A stretch of DNA of 64,000 bases from Tulasnella sp. 424 (Eukaryota > Basidiomycota > Agaricomycetes > Cantharellales > Tulasnellaceae). Each line of letters begins with the position of its first letter. Position 1 is the first letter of the stretch. The position numbers and the translations under genes are program-made. Below the pieces are notes generated by a model. The model worked only from the letters and a program-made list of their open reading frames with translations, was not told the origin of the DNA and searched no databases. The DNA is taken from the NCBI GenBank assembly GCA_019633425.1, contig WSUB01000053.1:124001-188000 (forward strand), written 5' to 3'. This document shows positions 23,933 through 33,747 of this stretch, piece by piece.

Positions 23933-25528
23933 ATGGAGACCAACTACCCTCGAGATAGTGCAGCTTCGGGCACCCGTGCCATCCCTCCCCCAGCAATCTC
24001 TCAGCTCCCCACAAAACTCCTCGCAGAGGTGATTCGCTTGGTGCTCCCTCCAGTTGACTTGGCGTCGAAGCCCGTGGACGTTACCCTGCGCTCCTACATG
24101 CGAATCATCTACACCCTGCGGCTCGTCACGAGACGATGGCATGAAATCATCGACGGAACTCCGACATTTTGGTCATTCATCCTTTCCACCCTGCCGTCTC
24201 ATGTCAACGAGACGGCCATGCTTCGATCAAACAACGCCCCCCTGGCCATCGTGTACTCCACCGCGTTCGGGAACCGAGCCGAACACCCTTCACCGAGGGA
24301 CTTCCTGCGAGGTATAGAGCATACACGCCACCGCTGGTGCGCGTACAGTGGACCGGCTGTACGAGAATACCTCGAAACGCCAGCGCCTCTCCTCCAACAC
24401 GTCAGTTTAGAGGGAATATACGACGATTTTGAACCTTTGGACCTACTCGGTGGATATTCGACAGACCTTCGACAGGTCGATCTATCCCACCTTTTAATTC
24501 CGTAGAATATGGGACTCTTTACTCACTTGCACGTCTTGAAACTTAGAGGCGTGGGCCAGAACGGCTTGACAACCGGTCATCTTTTCGATTTCCTTCACGC
24601 GAGCCCACGCTTAGAGCTCCTAGAGCTTACAGGGATCCACGCAGCCATCAGCAATCTACCTTACTCTTCAGCAATTGCTCTTTCCTACCTCCGATCGATT
24701 GAGCTATGGGCCTGTAAATATGATGTAGCCAAAGCCATTCTATCGCACATACGGGCCCCATGCATCAAGTTTCGGGTATCCCTATTCGAGGTAAACGAAC
24801 CAAATCTCCCTAATTTCTTGGAGGACACCTTGCAACATTTCCGAGGGCCACTTCGCGCCATACACGAAAACGTTGGACTTTCTGAAATCCTACTCCAGGG
24901 TACAGGAATTCGTTGGCGGACGCCTTCAGGAAGAGCAGAGGACCACATGTTTAACCTGTTCATAGAATGCGATACTCCAGCCAGCTGCATTCCATTCGTC
25001 GAACGGATCCTCCAGAGCAATTCTGGACTCAGTTTGCACTTTCACCCCCTGGCAGACATTAGCGAGGCTTTATTGGAGACCATTGCGCCCATGCGATGTG
25101 TGACGAAGGTAGAAATAGGAGGAACTATACATAGAGAGGGCACACTTCGGATCCTGCGGTTCCTTGGCAAGCTTTGCAGCACACAACCATTGCTGCCGTC
25201 ACTTTCGGGGCTTCGGGAGCTCGAATTGACATCCGTAGCGTGGGACGCTCAAGACCTGATGGAAATGGTGCACTCGAGGTTCAATACACTCGCTTGGGAT
25301 ACCATGGAACGGTCTCTGCTATCAATCGCCATGTCGCGCGAAGCGTTTTCCTTGGCTTACGCTCCACCTATTCTCGACTACGTCGTGCTTAGCAAGATCC
25401 GGAACAGTAGCGCCATCGAAAGTGTCCGGTTTTCCGATCTGGGAGATGGCGAAGGAATGCTCGGGATAACCTGGGACGAGGAGACTTCGAAGCCGGTATG
25501 GGTTGATGATGAAAGTCGTATCGGATAA
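23933..25528 (+). pseudogene. F-box/LRR-type protein interrupted by one in-frame TAG
   Basis: A single long frame of 531 sense codons, broken only by TAG at 24503-24505. The N-terminal part is typical of mushroom F-box-like proteins: ISQLPTKLLAEVIRLVLPP, then RLVTRRWHEIIDGTPTFWSFI. The rest has leucine-rich repeat character, with repeated LxxLxLxG patterns (LHVLKLRGV, LELLELTGI, LRELELTSV). Such proteins usually act as substrate receptors of SCF ubiquitin ligases. The stop follows SHLLIP where related proteins often have a Trp, so TGG to TAG is the simplest history. Downstream of the stop the frame is clean for 340 codons, so the lesion is recent, an assembly error, or tolerated. A second peptide could start at ATG 24509. 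F-box identity is moderately supported; I see no other lesion. Confidence 0.65.
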
Positions 25529-26938
25529 AAGTTTATTTTCCCTCTCTTCATTGTTACGTTATCTCTTGAACCCCTCCTTTCGATTACTCGTGCTAGTTAC
25601 AGTCGGACCATCGATATGCATACATCAAGCAATGCATGACTCCCTGTAATCCCTGGCATTCAGTCCACCAAGTATATTGTTCTTTTGCATGAAGTTCCTC
25701 TCTGCTCTAATGCGCAGAAATCCGTCCGCCGAACCCATGTATAATTGGGCGTCCGACTGTAGTCCTCGATATGCACCCACAAATAGTGACCGTGTTGACG
25801 CTATTTGCTGGTGCAAGGATCAACCTTGAGGGAGTCCAACAATTCCTGAAATCCGAGATTAAGGTCTCCTGAAATTACCTTTTTGGGTTGCTTGCAATTC
25901 AAAACCAGACTTTATTCCAAAGATTGCGCTTCCAGTTTTGTTCAAGGGGATATTTTTGTCTTGACGCGTTGGCGAAGCTGCTAACTAAAGTCCTTGCGCC
26001 TCTTAACTGCCAAGGTACCAGAACATATTTAGCGAATATGTCAGTGTGTGTGAGCTGCCACGACCTTGGCTTGGACGGTCTCGTTAGGAATACCTCGAGA
26101 GCAGTGTGTTTCCCCCTTGAAATTTTGGATATGTGTGGAAGAGAATAGATAAGGAATTAGCTGCATGCTGTTGGTTGGGGGACAGAAGAGGAAAATGCCC
26201 TGTTTCAAAGGCTTCTGTCGGATTGCTGAACATGGCCGCAACGAAAATCAGGGGAGCTCTTGCAAGCATGGCCCTGCCAGCGCCATAATAAAGAAAAATA
26301 ACATCCAGAGTTTTCTTATTTATTTATCGGGGGTCGAGCACCACTTCAGCCGTCAGGTGGCCAGTCCGGTTTCAACCCAACCGGAGACCCACTGAATAAT
26401 TCATTGATGAAAATGACGTAAAATGTACACAAATGAGGAACGAGATACAACACAAAACCTCAGTACTCAGAATGGGCCAGAATTGTGCGCCAAACATTGC
26501 CTTGACTTTGCAGTCTGTATTCATATCCTTAATGCCAAGTGTATATATACAACGATGATTCGCTGTCACGCTTAACATCAAGGTAATCCGGGGGGGGGTA
26601 TGGTGTTTTAACGGGTGAGCGCTTCAAGTTTGAGCTCGCACGTGGAGTTTGGAGCTGCTGAAGTACGATCGCTACGAAAGGCCCAAAGTCGAGGGAACCC
26701 TCGCCACAATGCCATCGGGACGCTCGCAAGAGTGACCAGAATGAAAACGCGACGAACAAAGGTGATATTCCTGCTCATTTGTATAATGTACAATCTATTG
26801 TGGGTCCGGGGTTGCCTTCCGCGACCTATCATCAATAGCAGTCCCGTGAGCTCAGGCTGCAACTGGGAGACGCCAACGCGCGATTCATGGATGAAAAAAT
26901 ATATATACAGAAGATAGGCGAGACACAGCATTAACATC
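25529..26938. other. Intergenic region between two convergent genes
   Basis: 1.4 kb between the F-box gene and the 3' end of an MLKL-like gene. No intact gene seen. A short stretch around 26455-26480 (CAGTACTCAG..GGCCAGAATTG) resembles the sequence at the stop codon of the MLKL-like genes (26937 and 30055), so a small 3' remnant of a further copy may be present. TA-rich runs occur near 26538 and 26900. Confidence 0.35.
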
Positions 26939-29290
26939 TCAGTACTCATGATTGGCCGGAATTGACTCGAGCACTTCGACAATCTCCTTCGCCGTCGGCC
27001 GTTCTGTTGGTTGTCGGCTCCAACTCCGCACGAACAAATTCCAGATCTCAGGGTGTTTGTCAAGCACAGGACTCTTGTAATCACTTCTGTTCGGAATCTG
27101 GCTCTGCATTATGACTTGCGCGACGAGCTGTCCGGGAGACTTCCAGGTGTGGAACGGAGGGTCTAGAGACGCCGATGATCAGAGGAGGTATTTGGGAGAG
27201 ACTGGATGCAAACACACGCACCCCCAGTAATGATCTCTAGAGCCGTCATAGCCCAAGAATATACATCCGACGCTTTCGATATCGGCTCGTCCAAAATGAC
27301 TTCCGGGGCCTGATAGCGGAAGACGTTTACTTGAGGATTGGTTTGGGTGTTCTTAGCGTCTGGGGTGGCGAGTTTTGCAAGCGAAAAGTCCGAAAGGACC
27401 GCGTGTCCATCGTCCTGGACCAGAATGTTGGAGGGTTTGAGAGACCCATGAATAATACCTTGATTATGAAGGTAACGAAGACCAAGGGCGATTTCGGTGA
27501 TCTGTATAACGTGGCGCATCAACACGGGTTATTTTGAGGCAATGCAAGCGACAGAGCGTACCAGAGCAAGGCACTTCTTAGAACGACCCCGATCTCCATC
27601 CAAGTATTTTAGGACGTCACGGTTCCGCAGCCAGGGAGAGACAAGATAACTTTTTGAGAGCGAACGTTTGTTAGTAACCAAACGACAATGTCTAACCGAA
27701 CCCACTCACGTTTCCCCTTCAAACTTGCACCATCCATAAAGACGGAGTACATAGGGATTATCCAATCTTCTCCACACTTTAATTTGCCTTTCGAATCTCT
27801 GTATTGGAAAGTCGTCCGGGAAGGTCAATCGGCTTTCCTCAGGGGGTCTCATTCTGGGAGGGGACGTACACGAATACCATTCTCATCTCTTACTCCCATT
27901 TTGTATTCCTTGTAAAATATCAGGGCTACGTCTTGCTTGTCGAGCCATCGACCCTTCCAAATATCGTTCTTTGTCCCGCTGTACTCTGGTTGACTGCCCA
28001 GCCGGACGCACTCGCAAGCCAGCTCAGGGGGAGTCAGATCGGCCAACTCTCCCGGAGGGGCATTTCTCAGACGGTAGAGCTGCTCCTGTGCCCGTTTTAC
28101 CTCGGCGCTACCGCTGGGACCGGTCTTGAGGGACTGTACAATTGCGTTAGCAGTCAGCTAAAGGAGTCTCCGGTCGAGAACGTCTAAGAGCTAACCTCTT
28201 GGAGTGCTGCAACTTTGTCATGGATTTGGAGGGTGGCTGCGAGCTGTGAAAGGTATGCGGTGTCAGGTTCCTTTAACGGAGAGGAAGAAGTGTAGAGGAG
28301 ACGTACTGATAGGAATTCTGTAAGACTCTTCAAATTGTCCTCGTGTTTTTCGACCTTGGACTCCACGTCATGCCGCGAATACCACTGAGAGACGCTCTCC
28401 CGTCAGCCCGTTGATTTAGCACGGCGCGTTTGAAATGTGCCCTACGCTTTTCCAAAACGATAATGCAGCCCATGCTCGGATGTCGTTGTCAATATCATGC
28501 ATAGCCCTAGACCGTCGTTAAATATGATTCACAACGTGAGGCAGTGACCACTCACTGGACGGTTCGTTCAATGGCGGTCTGCATTTTAGACGTGTCTGTG
28601 CGCTCGTTGTCATAGTGGTCGCAGATAATGAAAACAAGTGTCATGGCTTTGCTGCTTAATTTGCGGCAACGACCCCTGCTCGATTCGGGGTTAGAGAAGA
28701 TCCTTCCGGATTTGGAAGTACGTCAGGCAAACCACACACTCACTTGTTCCACGAGACTCTTTCCACCGAAGTGTTGATCTAGTGTAAAATCGTTCAGAAG
28801 GATGATAAGACGCTCTTGAATACGCATGGGAGTATTGGTCAAGGCACCATATACGCACTATCCGTAAAGTTTCGACGACGGGCGGCAATCCCGGCACAGG
28901 GGCGCAACAGGCAGCGAGACGTGCGGCATCAAAGACAGTTTCTGCAGATACAACCACTGGGATATCGAAGAGCTGGACTACGGCTGTCGGCTTTCTCGTT
29001 GGCGCACGGGGAGTAGAGGGGCCAGACATCTTGGAAGTGTAGGGTTTCAATCTCTGGTCTCGATCGAAATAAGAATGACAAACAGTGTCAAACTCACCGG
29101 ACGATAAGGAGTTCGCCTGGCCGCGAAGAACTAAGCCGGGTTCGCGCGCGTCATGATCAGGCACCTAAGCTCATGAATCGGAAGGAGATCCGGATGAGGA
29201 GGTTCGTCGCCCATACGGCGCCTTGCCCCGAATGGCATTCAGAAGTAATCGATGGATACACGACCAGAAAGTCGGATTAGAGCTCCCGCA
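26930..29290. repeat. Segmental duplication, unit 1 (partner 30050-32400)
   Basis: The MLKL-like gene and about 250 bp of its upstream flank are repeated at 30050-32400 in the same orientation, offset by roughly 3.1 kb. Shared flank includes the CAAACTCACCGGACGATAA and CCCATACGGCGCCTTGCCCC motifs. Introns are also similar, so this is DNA-level duplication, not retrotransposition. The 750 bp between the two units is unrelated to either. Confidence 0.8.
26939..29029 (-). CDS. MLKL-like protein: helical N-domain plus pseudokinase (copy 2)
   Basis: Eleven exons (29029-28859, 28778-28744, 28675-28556, 28506-28446, 28384-28307, 28243-28196, 28133-27870, 27798-27710, 27649-27562, 27501-27222, 27162-26939) join to 485 codons in phase. 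Residues 1-200 are helical: a QLFDIPVVVS start, the FDAARLAACCAPVPGLPPVVE segment, a long helix with MTLVFIICDHYDNER, and a later DVESKVEKHEDNLKSLTEFL helix, matching the MLKL-type N-domain layout. The kinase-like part has VALI where VAIK is expected (Ile243 in place of the ATP-anchoring Lys), HGS in place of HRD/HGD (336-338), and DFS in place of DFG; APE is kept. It should not transfer phosphate. Every frame and splice site is intact. An in-frame upstream ATG at 29164 is possible, but a gtgagt donor lies in that segment. Confidence 0.83.
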
Positions 29291-29547
29291 TCGCAAAAAA
29301 AAATTAAGGCCAGTTGGATGCATTGATCTAAGCGGCCATTTATTTTTCGTTTTTGTGCAATAGGGTGTTTCACAACGGGCAGAACCGATAATTCTCAGTC
29401 GGGATTCTGGAGTTTCTGATTCGAATTTTGGCTTCAAGCGTGAAACCCCTTTGGTGAAACAAAAAATCAGCAGACGCAAAAACAATTTCCGAACGACACC
29501 ATCCCCCCGGGCCAAACAGCGACTCCCAACCCCCCTATAGTTGCAGC

Positions 29548-30031
29548 ATGCCCGCCATTTTAGCCCAACTACCAGCTCTCCAAGAGGCTGTCCAAAAGGC
29601 ATATGGAAAGTTAGACTTTCTTCAGGTAAAAGAAGACCTCCTTATGCTGCCGCCTCCATGCTGAGCATGGCGCTATCGGGCCCAATGGCCTGGATGAAGA
29701 TGACAACTCAGATGCCGACCTCAGTGACCTATCATCCTTCTCATCCCTCTCATCCCTCTCTCTCATCTCGGATTCCTCAAATCTCTTATTCCCGGATGCA
29801 AACACGGAGCCTCAAGCTGAAGATCGCATCCTTGTCCGACTGCGTAAGCCCAGTAGGAGGCGGATTGCCCTTCTAAAAGATCCCCAGCTCTGGCTAGAGG
29901 GTCTTAACGACATACGGGGTTTCTTTCCTAATAGCCTCCGGGTTCTCGGGCCGAAGCTGCGTGGACTGGGATGTTGCAACGCGCAAGAAATGAGCGAGAA
30001 AAGGCATAAAATGTATTCAAGTCACAGGTGA
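29548..30031 (+). CDS. Small acidic/Ser-rich protein, unknown
   Basis: Two exons (29548-29625 and 29666-30031) joined by a 40-nt intron (gtaaaa...ctgag) give 147 codons. The N-terminus is helical (MPAILAQLPALQEAVQKAYG), then comes an Asp/Ser/Leu-rich stretch with repeated SSLS units, and a basic end (RKPSRRRIALLKDPQLW). The Ser/Asp-rich start is reminiscent of N-terminal regions of mushroom transposase-like proteins, but no transposase domain follows. It sits between the two MLKL-like duplicates and ends 31 bp before the end of the second one, convergent with it. Without the small intron the first frame stops early. It may be a decayed mobile-element fragment. Confidence 0.35.
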
Positions 30032-30049
30032 TAGGGGAGATATACTATA

Positions 30050-32400
30050 CAATCTCCGTACTCACTCAGCATTGGCCGGAACTGACTCGACCACTTCGAC
30101 AATCTCCTTCGCGGTCGGCCGTTCTGCTGCTTGTCGTTTCCAACACCGTACGAACAAATTCCAGATCTCAGGGTGTTTGTCAAGCAGAGGACTATTGTAA
30201 TCACTTCTGTTCGGAATCGCGCTCTGCATTATGACTTGGTTGACGAGTTGTCCGGAAGTCTTCAAGGTGTGGAACGGAGGGTCTAGAGACGCCGATGATC
30301 AGAGGAGGTATTTGGGAGAGACTGGATGCAAACACACGCACCCCCAGTAATGATCTCTAGAGCCGTCATAGCCCAAGAATATACATCCGACGCCATAGAT
30401 ATCGGCTGGTCCAAAATGACTTCCGGGGCCTGGTAGCGGAAGACGTTTACTTGATAATTGGTCTGGGTGTTCTTTGCGTCTGGGGTGGCGAGTTTTGCAA
30501 GCGAAAAGTCCGAAAGGACCGCGCGGCCATCGTCCTGAACCAAAATGTTGGAGGGTTTAAGAGATCCATGAATGATGTCTTGATTGTGAAGGTAACGAAG
30601 ACCGAGGGCGATTTCGGTGATCTATATAAAGTGGCCCATCAACACGGGTTATTTTGAGGTAATGCAAGCGACAGAGCGCACCAGAGGAAGGCACTTCTTC
30701 TGACGATCCCGGTTTCCTTCTAAGTATTTTAGGACGTCGCGGTTCTTCAGCCAGGGAGAGACAAGGTAACTTTGTGAGAGCAAACGTCTGTTAGTAATCA
30801 AACGACCATGTCTGACCGAACCCACTTACGTCTCCCCGTCAAACTTGCACCATCCGAAAAGACGGAGTACATAGGGATTATCCAATCTCCGCCACACTTT
30901 GATTTGCCTTTCGAATCTCTGTATTGGAAAGTCGTCCGGGAGGTCAATCGGCTTTCTTCAAGGGCCTCCATCCGAGCGGGGACGTACACGAATGCCATCG
31001 TCATCTCTTGCTCCCATTCTGTATTCTTTGTAAAATATCAGGGCTACGTCTTGCTTGTCAAGCCATCGACCCTTCCAAACTTCGTTCCTTGTACCGCTGT
31101 ACTCTGGTTGATTGCCCAGCCGGATGCACTCGCAAGCGAGCTCGGGGGGAGTCAGAGCGGCCATGTCTCCTGGAGAAGCTCTGAGACGCCAGAGCTGCTC
31201 CTCTGCTCGTTTTCGGTCGGCACTTCCGCTAGGATTGTTCTTGAGTGACTGTACGATTGTGTCAGCGGGTGAGCTAAAAGGGTTCCCGGTCAAGAACGAA
31301 CCTCTTGGAGGGCTGCAACTTTGTCATGGATTTGAACGGTGGCTGCAAGCTGTGAAAGGTATGCGGTGTTAGGTTCCCATAACGGTGAGGAAGAAGTATA
31401 GAGGAAACGTACTGATAGGGATTCCGTAATGCTCTTCAACTTTCCCTCGTGTTCTGCGATCCTCTTATCCACGTCGTGCCGCGAATACCACTAAATAGAC
31501 GCTCTTCCGTCAGCCCCTTGATTTAGCATGGTGCATTTGAAATGAGCCATACGCTTTTCCAAAACGATACTGCAGCCCATGCTCGGATGTCGACATCAAG
31601 GTCTTGCATAGCCCTGGCTGTCGTTAAATATGGTTCACAACATGAGGCAGTGACCACTCACTGGACGATTCCCTCAATGGCGGTCTGCAGTTTAGGCGTC
31701 TCTGCGCGCTCGTTGTCATAGTGGTCGCAGATAACGAAAACAAGGGTCATGGCTTTGGTGCTTAATTTGCGGCAAACGCTCCTGCGAGATTCGGGGTCAG
31801 GGAAGATCCTTCCGGATTTGGAGGTAAGGGCAGGCAAACCACACACTTACTTGTTCCACGATACTCTTTCCACCGAAGCGTCGATCTAGTGTGAGATCGG
31901 TCGGTTGAATGGTAAGACGCTCCTGAATATGCATGAGAATATTGGTAAAGGGACCATATACGCACATTCCGTAAAGTTTCGACGACGGGCGCCAAGCCGG
32001 GCACAGGAGCGCAACAGGCAGCGAGACGTGCAACATCAAAGACAGTGTCCGCAGATACAACCACGGGGATATCAAATAGCTGGACGACGGAGGTCTGCTT
32101 TCTCGCCGGTGGACGGGGAGGACGGGGGTCAGACATCTTGGAATTGTAGGGTTTCAATCTCTGGTCTCGATCGGAATAAGGACGACAAACAGTGTCAAAC
32201 TCACCGGACGATAATGAGTTCGCCTGGCTGCGAAGAATCAGGTTCTTTCTAAGCCGAATTCGCGCGCGTCAGGCACCTAAGTTCACGAATCGGAAGGAGG
32301 TCCGGATGGGGAGGTTCGTCCCTCGCCCATACGGCGCCTTGCCCCCACTACGGACTAAGCGAATGTAGTGGCATTCAAAAGTAATCGATAGATAGCAATT
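30050..32400. repeat. Segmental duplication, unit 2 (partner 26930-29290)
   Basis: See unit 1. Homology ends near 30050 on one side (just past the stop codon) and near 32400 on the other, where a GTAATCGATxGATA motif is the last shared block. Confidence 0.8.
30062..32136 (-). CDS. MLKL-like protein: helical N-domain plus pseudokinase (copy 3)
   Basis: Eleven exons (32136-31966, 31885-31851, 31781-31662, 31613-31553, 31490-31413, 31349-31302, 31248-30988, 30918-30830, 30769-30682, 30621-30342, 30282-30062) join to 483 codons in phase, with the same exon borders as copy 2. It shares the MLKL-type helical N-domain and the pseudokinase changes: VALI (Ile242), HGS (335-337), DFS (355-357), with APE (382-384) kept. 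It differs from copy 2 by many substitutions that keep frame and by two codons in length, which suggests selection to stay intact. A few charged N-domain positions differ (for example DVDKRIAEHEGKLKS here), so the two may have separate partners. An alternative in-frame ATG lies 21 nt upstream (32157). The intron ending at 30919 must be spliced as one piece for the frame to hold. Confidence 0.84.
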
Positions 32401-32486
32401 GGTTTACAAGATTTCCCTAATTCGATGATATGATTGTGAGAAGATTTGAACGGATTTTTAACCAACCGGACACATACCAAATACGT

Positions 32487-33272
32487 TCAAGGGGACCTCT
32501 TGACCATCAAGCCAGCCTGATGCCAGAATAAACTCTCCTCCGCCTGCCCGGGCTTGCCCCAGACCCTGGAGAGACTCTCGTCCCAAACATTTAACCCGGA
32601 AATCCATCGGTCTGTCGGGCAGTTCAGGAGACAGCCATTGAAGACGAAGCTCCAAATTGGTGTCCATAACCGTTGCCACTTCGCAACATCCTCTCGGCGG
32701 GATAGAACGTGCTCGTAGAACATGAACTGTCCTCCAGGCTTGAGCACTCGGTCGCAGAGCTCTTGAATCGCTTGCTGAGGTTCTGGGACACAGCAGAATG
32801 TCAAAACGGAGATGATCGTGTCTACTTGCTGTTCTCCTCCGAGAGCGCTGTTGATTAGCCCCACATCACCCGCCCCACACCCGAGGATTACCAGGTTGCC
32901 GAGCCTTCCCTCGAAGCCGCGTGCCTTGGCTGTTTCGCGAATCTGACCGTGCATATCCACATTTGGCTCAATAGCGACGTATTTCGTAACAGTTCCAGGT
33001 TCGAAATAGGTGCAGGACACTCCATGGCCGGCTCCAAGGTCGAGGACGACTCCCTTTGCTTGCGGGAGCAACGATTTCTTAACTTCCCTCCCTCCCTTAT
33101 CAGCCCCCGGGCTAAATACTACCCATGTATGGGCAAAGAAGGCGTTTGAAATATTCGACGGCTCGAGTAGTAAAGAGGGTCGCTGAAGGACTTGTTTGAG
33201 GGTCGGTAGGAAGCCAGCGGAAATGGCTGCCCAGATGTCGAATATGGGGGCTATGATGGTGGAAAGTTGCAT
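32487..33272 (-). CDS. SAM-dependent methyltransferase, METTL7-like
   Basis: A single exon of 261 codons. The N-terminus is hydrophobic (IIAPIFDIWAAISAGFLPTL) and probably anchors the protein to the ER or lipid droplets, as in METTL7/TMT1 proteins. The Rossmann methyltransferase core has motif I (VVLDLGAGHGVSCTYF), an acidic residue at the end of strand 2 (VAIEPN), VDTIISVLTFCCVPEP (motif II/III region) and LKPGGQFMFYEHV (post-motif III). The C-terminal part (RLWTPIWSFVFNGCLLNCPTDRWI) has the clustered Cys/Trp found in METTL7-type enzymes, some of which methylate thiols. The substrate here is unknown. Class I methyltransferase is certain; METTL7-like is likely. Confidence 0.85.
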   Translation of the reverse strand: MQLSTIIAPIFDIWAAISAGFLPTLKQVLQRPSLLLEPSNISNAFFAHTWVVFSPGADKGGREVKKSLLPQAKGVVLDLGAGHGVSCTYFEPGTVTKYVAIEPNVDMHGQIRETAKARGFEGRLGNLVILGCGAGDVGLINSALGGEQQVDTIISVLTFCCVPEPQQAIQELCDRVLKPGGQFMFYEHVLSRREDVAKWQRLWTPIWSFVFNGCLLNCPTDRWISGLNVWDESLSRVWGKPGQAEESLFWHQAGLMVKRSP

Positions 33273-33747
33273 CGAATAAATGATGGGTAGAATAAGGTGA
33301 AGACAGATCTAGTAGAGTGACGATGGAGGCTAAGGGACGTCAGACGCGTCAATCCCAAGGAATGGGGTGATTGCGGTTGAGAGGCAAGAAGTTCTTAGAA
33401 TGGCTGCTTGTAAACGAACACCTGTTTGTCGACTTCCTTCAACTCTGGACTGACGACCACCGAGCTGCCGCTAATGACCTCGCCAGGTCTCCAAGATGGA
33501 ACCAAAACGATAAACTCGAACGTTGAAAGTGAAACAAATGTAGGTATAAGCAACTTCTTCTTGGAATGGGTTCCTTGTTTACAAGAGTAATCAACAGGCT
33601 GGACTTCGCGCGTCGTACCTTGAAGCCCGGCTCGTGGAATTGGAGTAAGCATACTTTCAAACTATGCACACATGCATCTAACTTGTATAATCGTCTAGCC
33701 AGCTTTCCGATGCTAGGCGAAGTCTGCTTCGCGAGCTTTATTTCACT
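33273..33747. promoter_or_regulatory. Divergent promoter region (methyltransferase / VID21-like)
   Basis: 475 bp between two divergent starts. Open frames here lack domains. No repeat or RNA gene seen. Confidence 0.4.

Noticed and set aside
26608..27084. 158-codon minus-strand frame at the end of MLKL-like copy 2
   Set aside because: It is a different frame over the last exon and the 3' flank; the true frame ends at 26939.
27799..27869. A one-base frameshift in the second MLKL-like gene relative to the third (extra T near 27825)
   Set aside because: It falls inside an intron. When the intron is taken from gtacgt to tacag, both genes are in phase.
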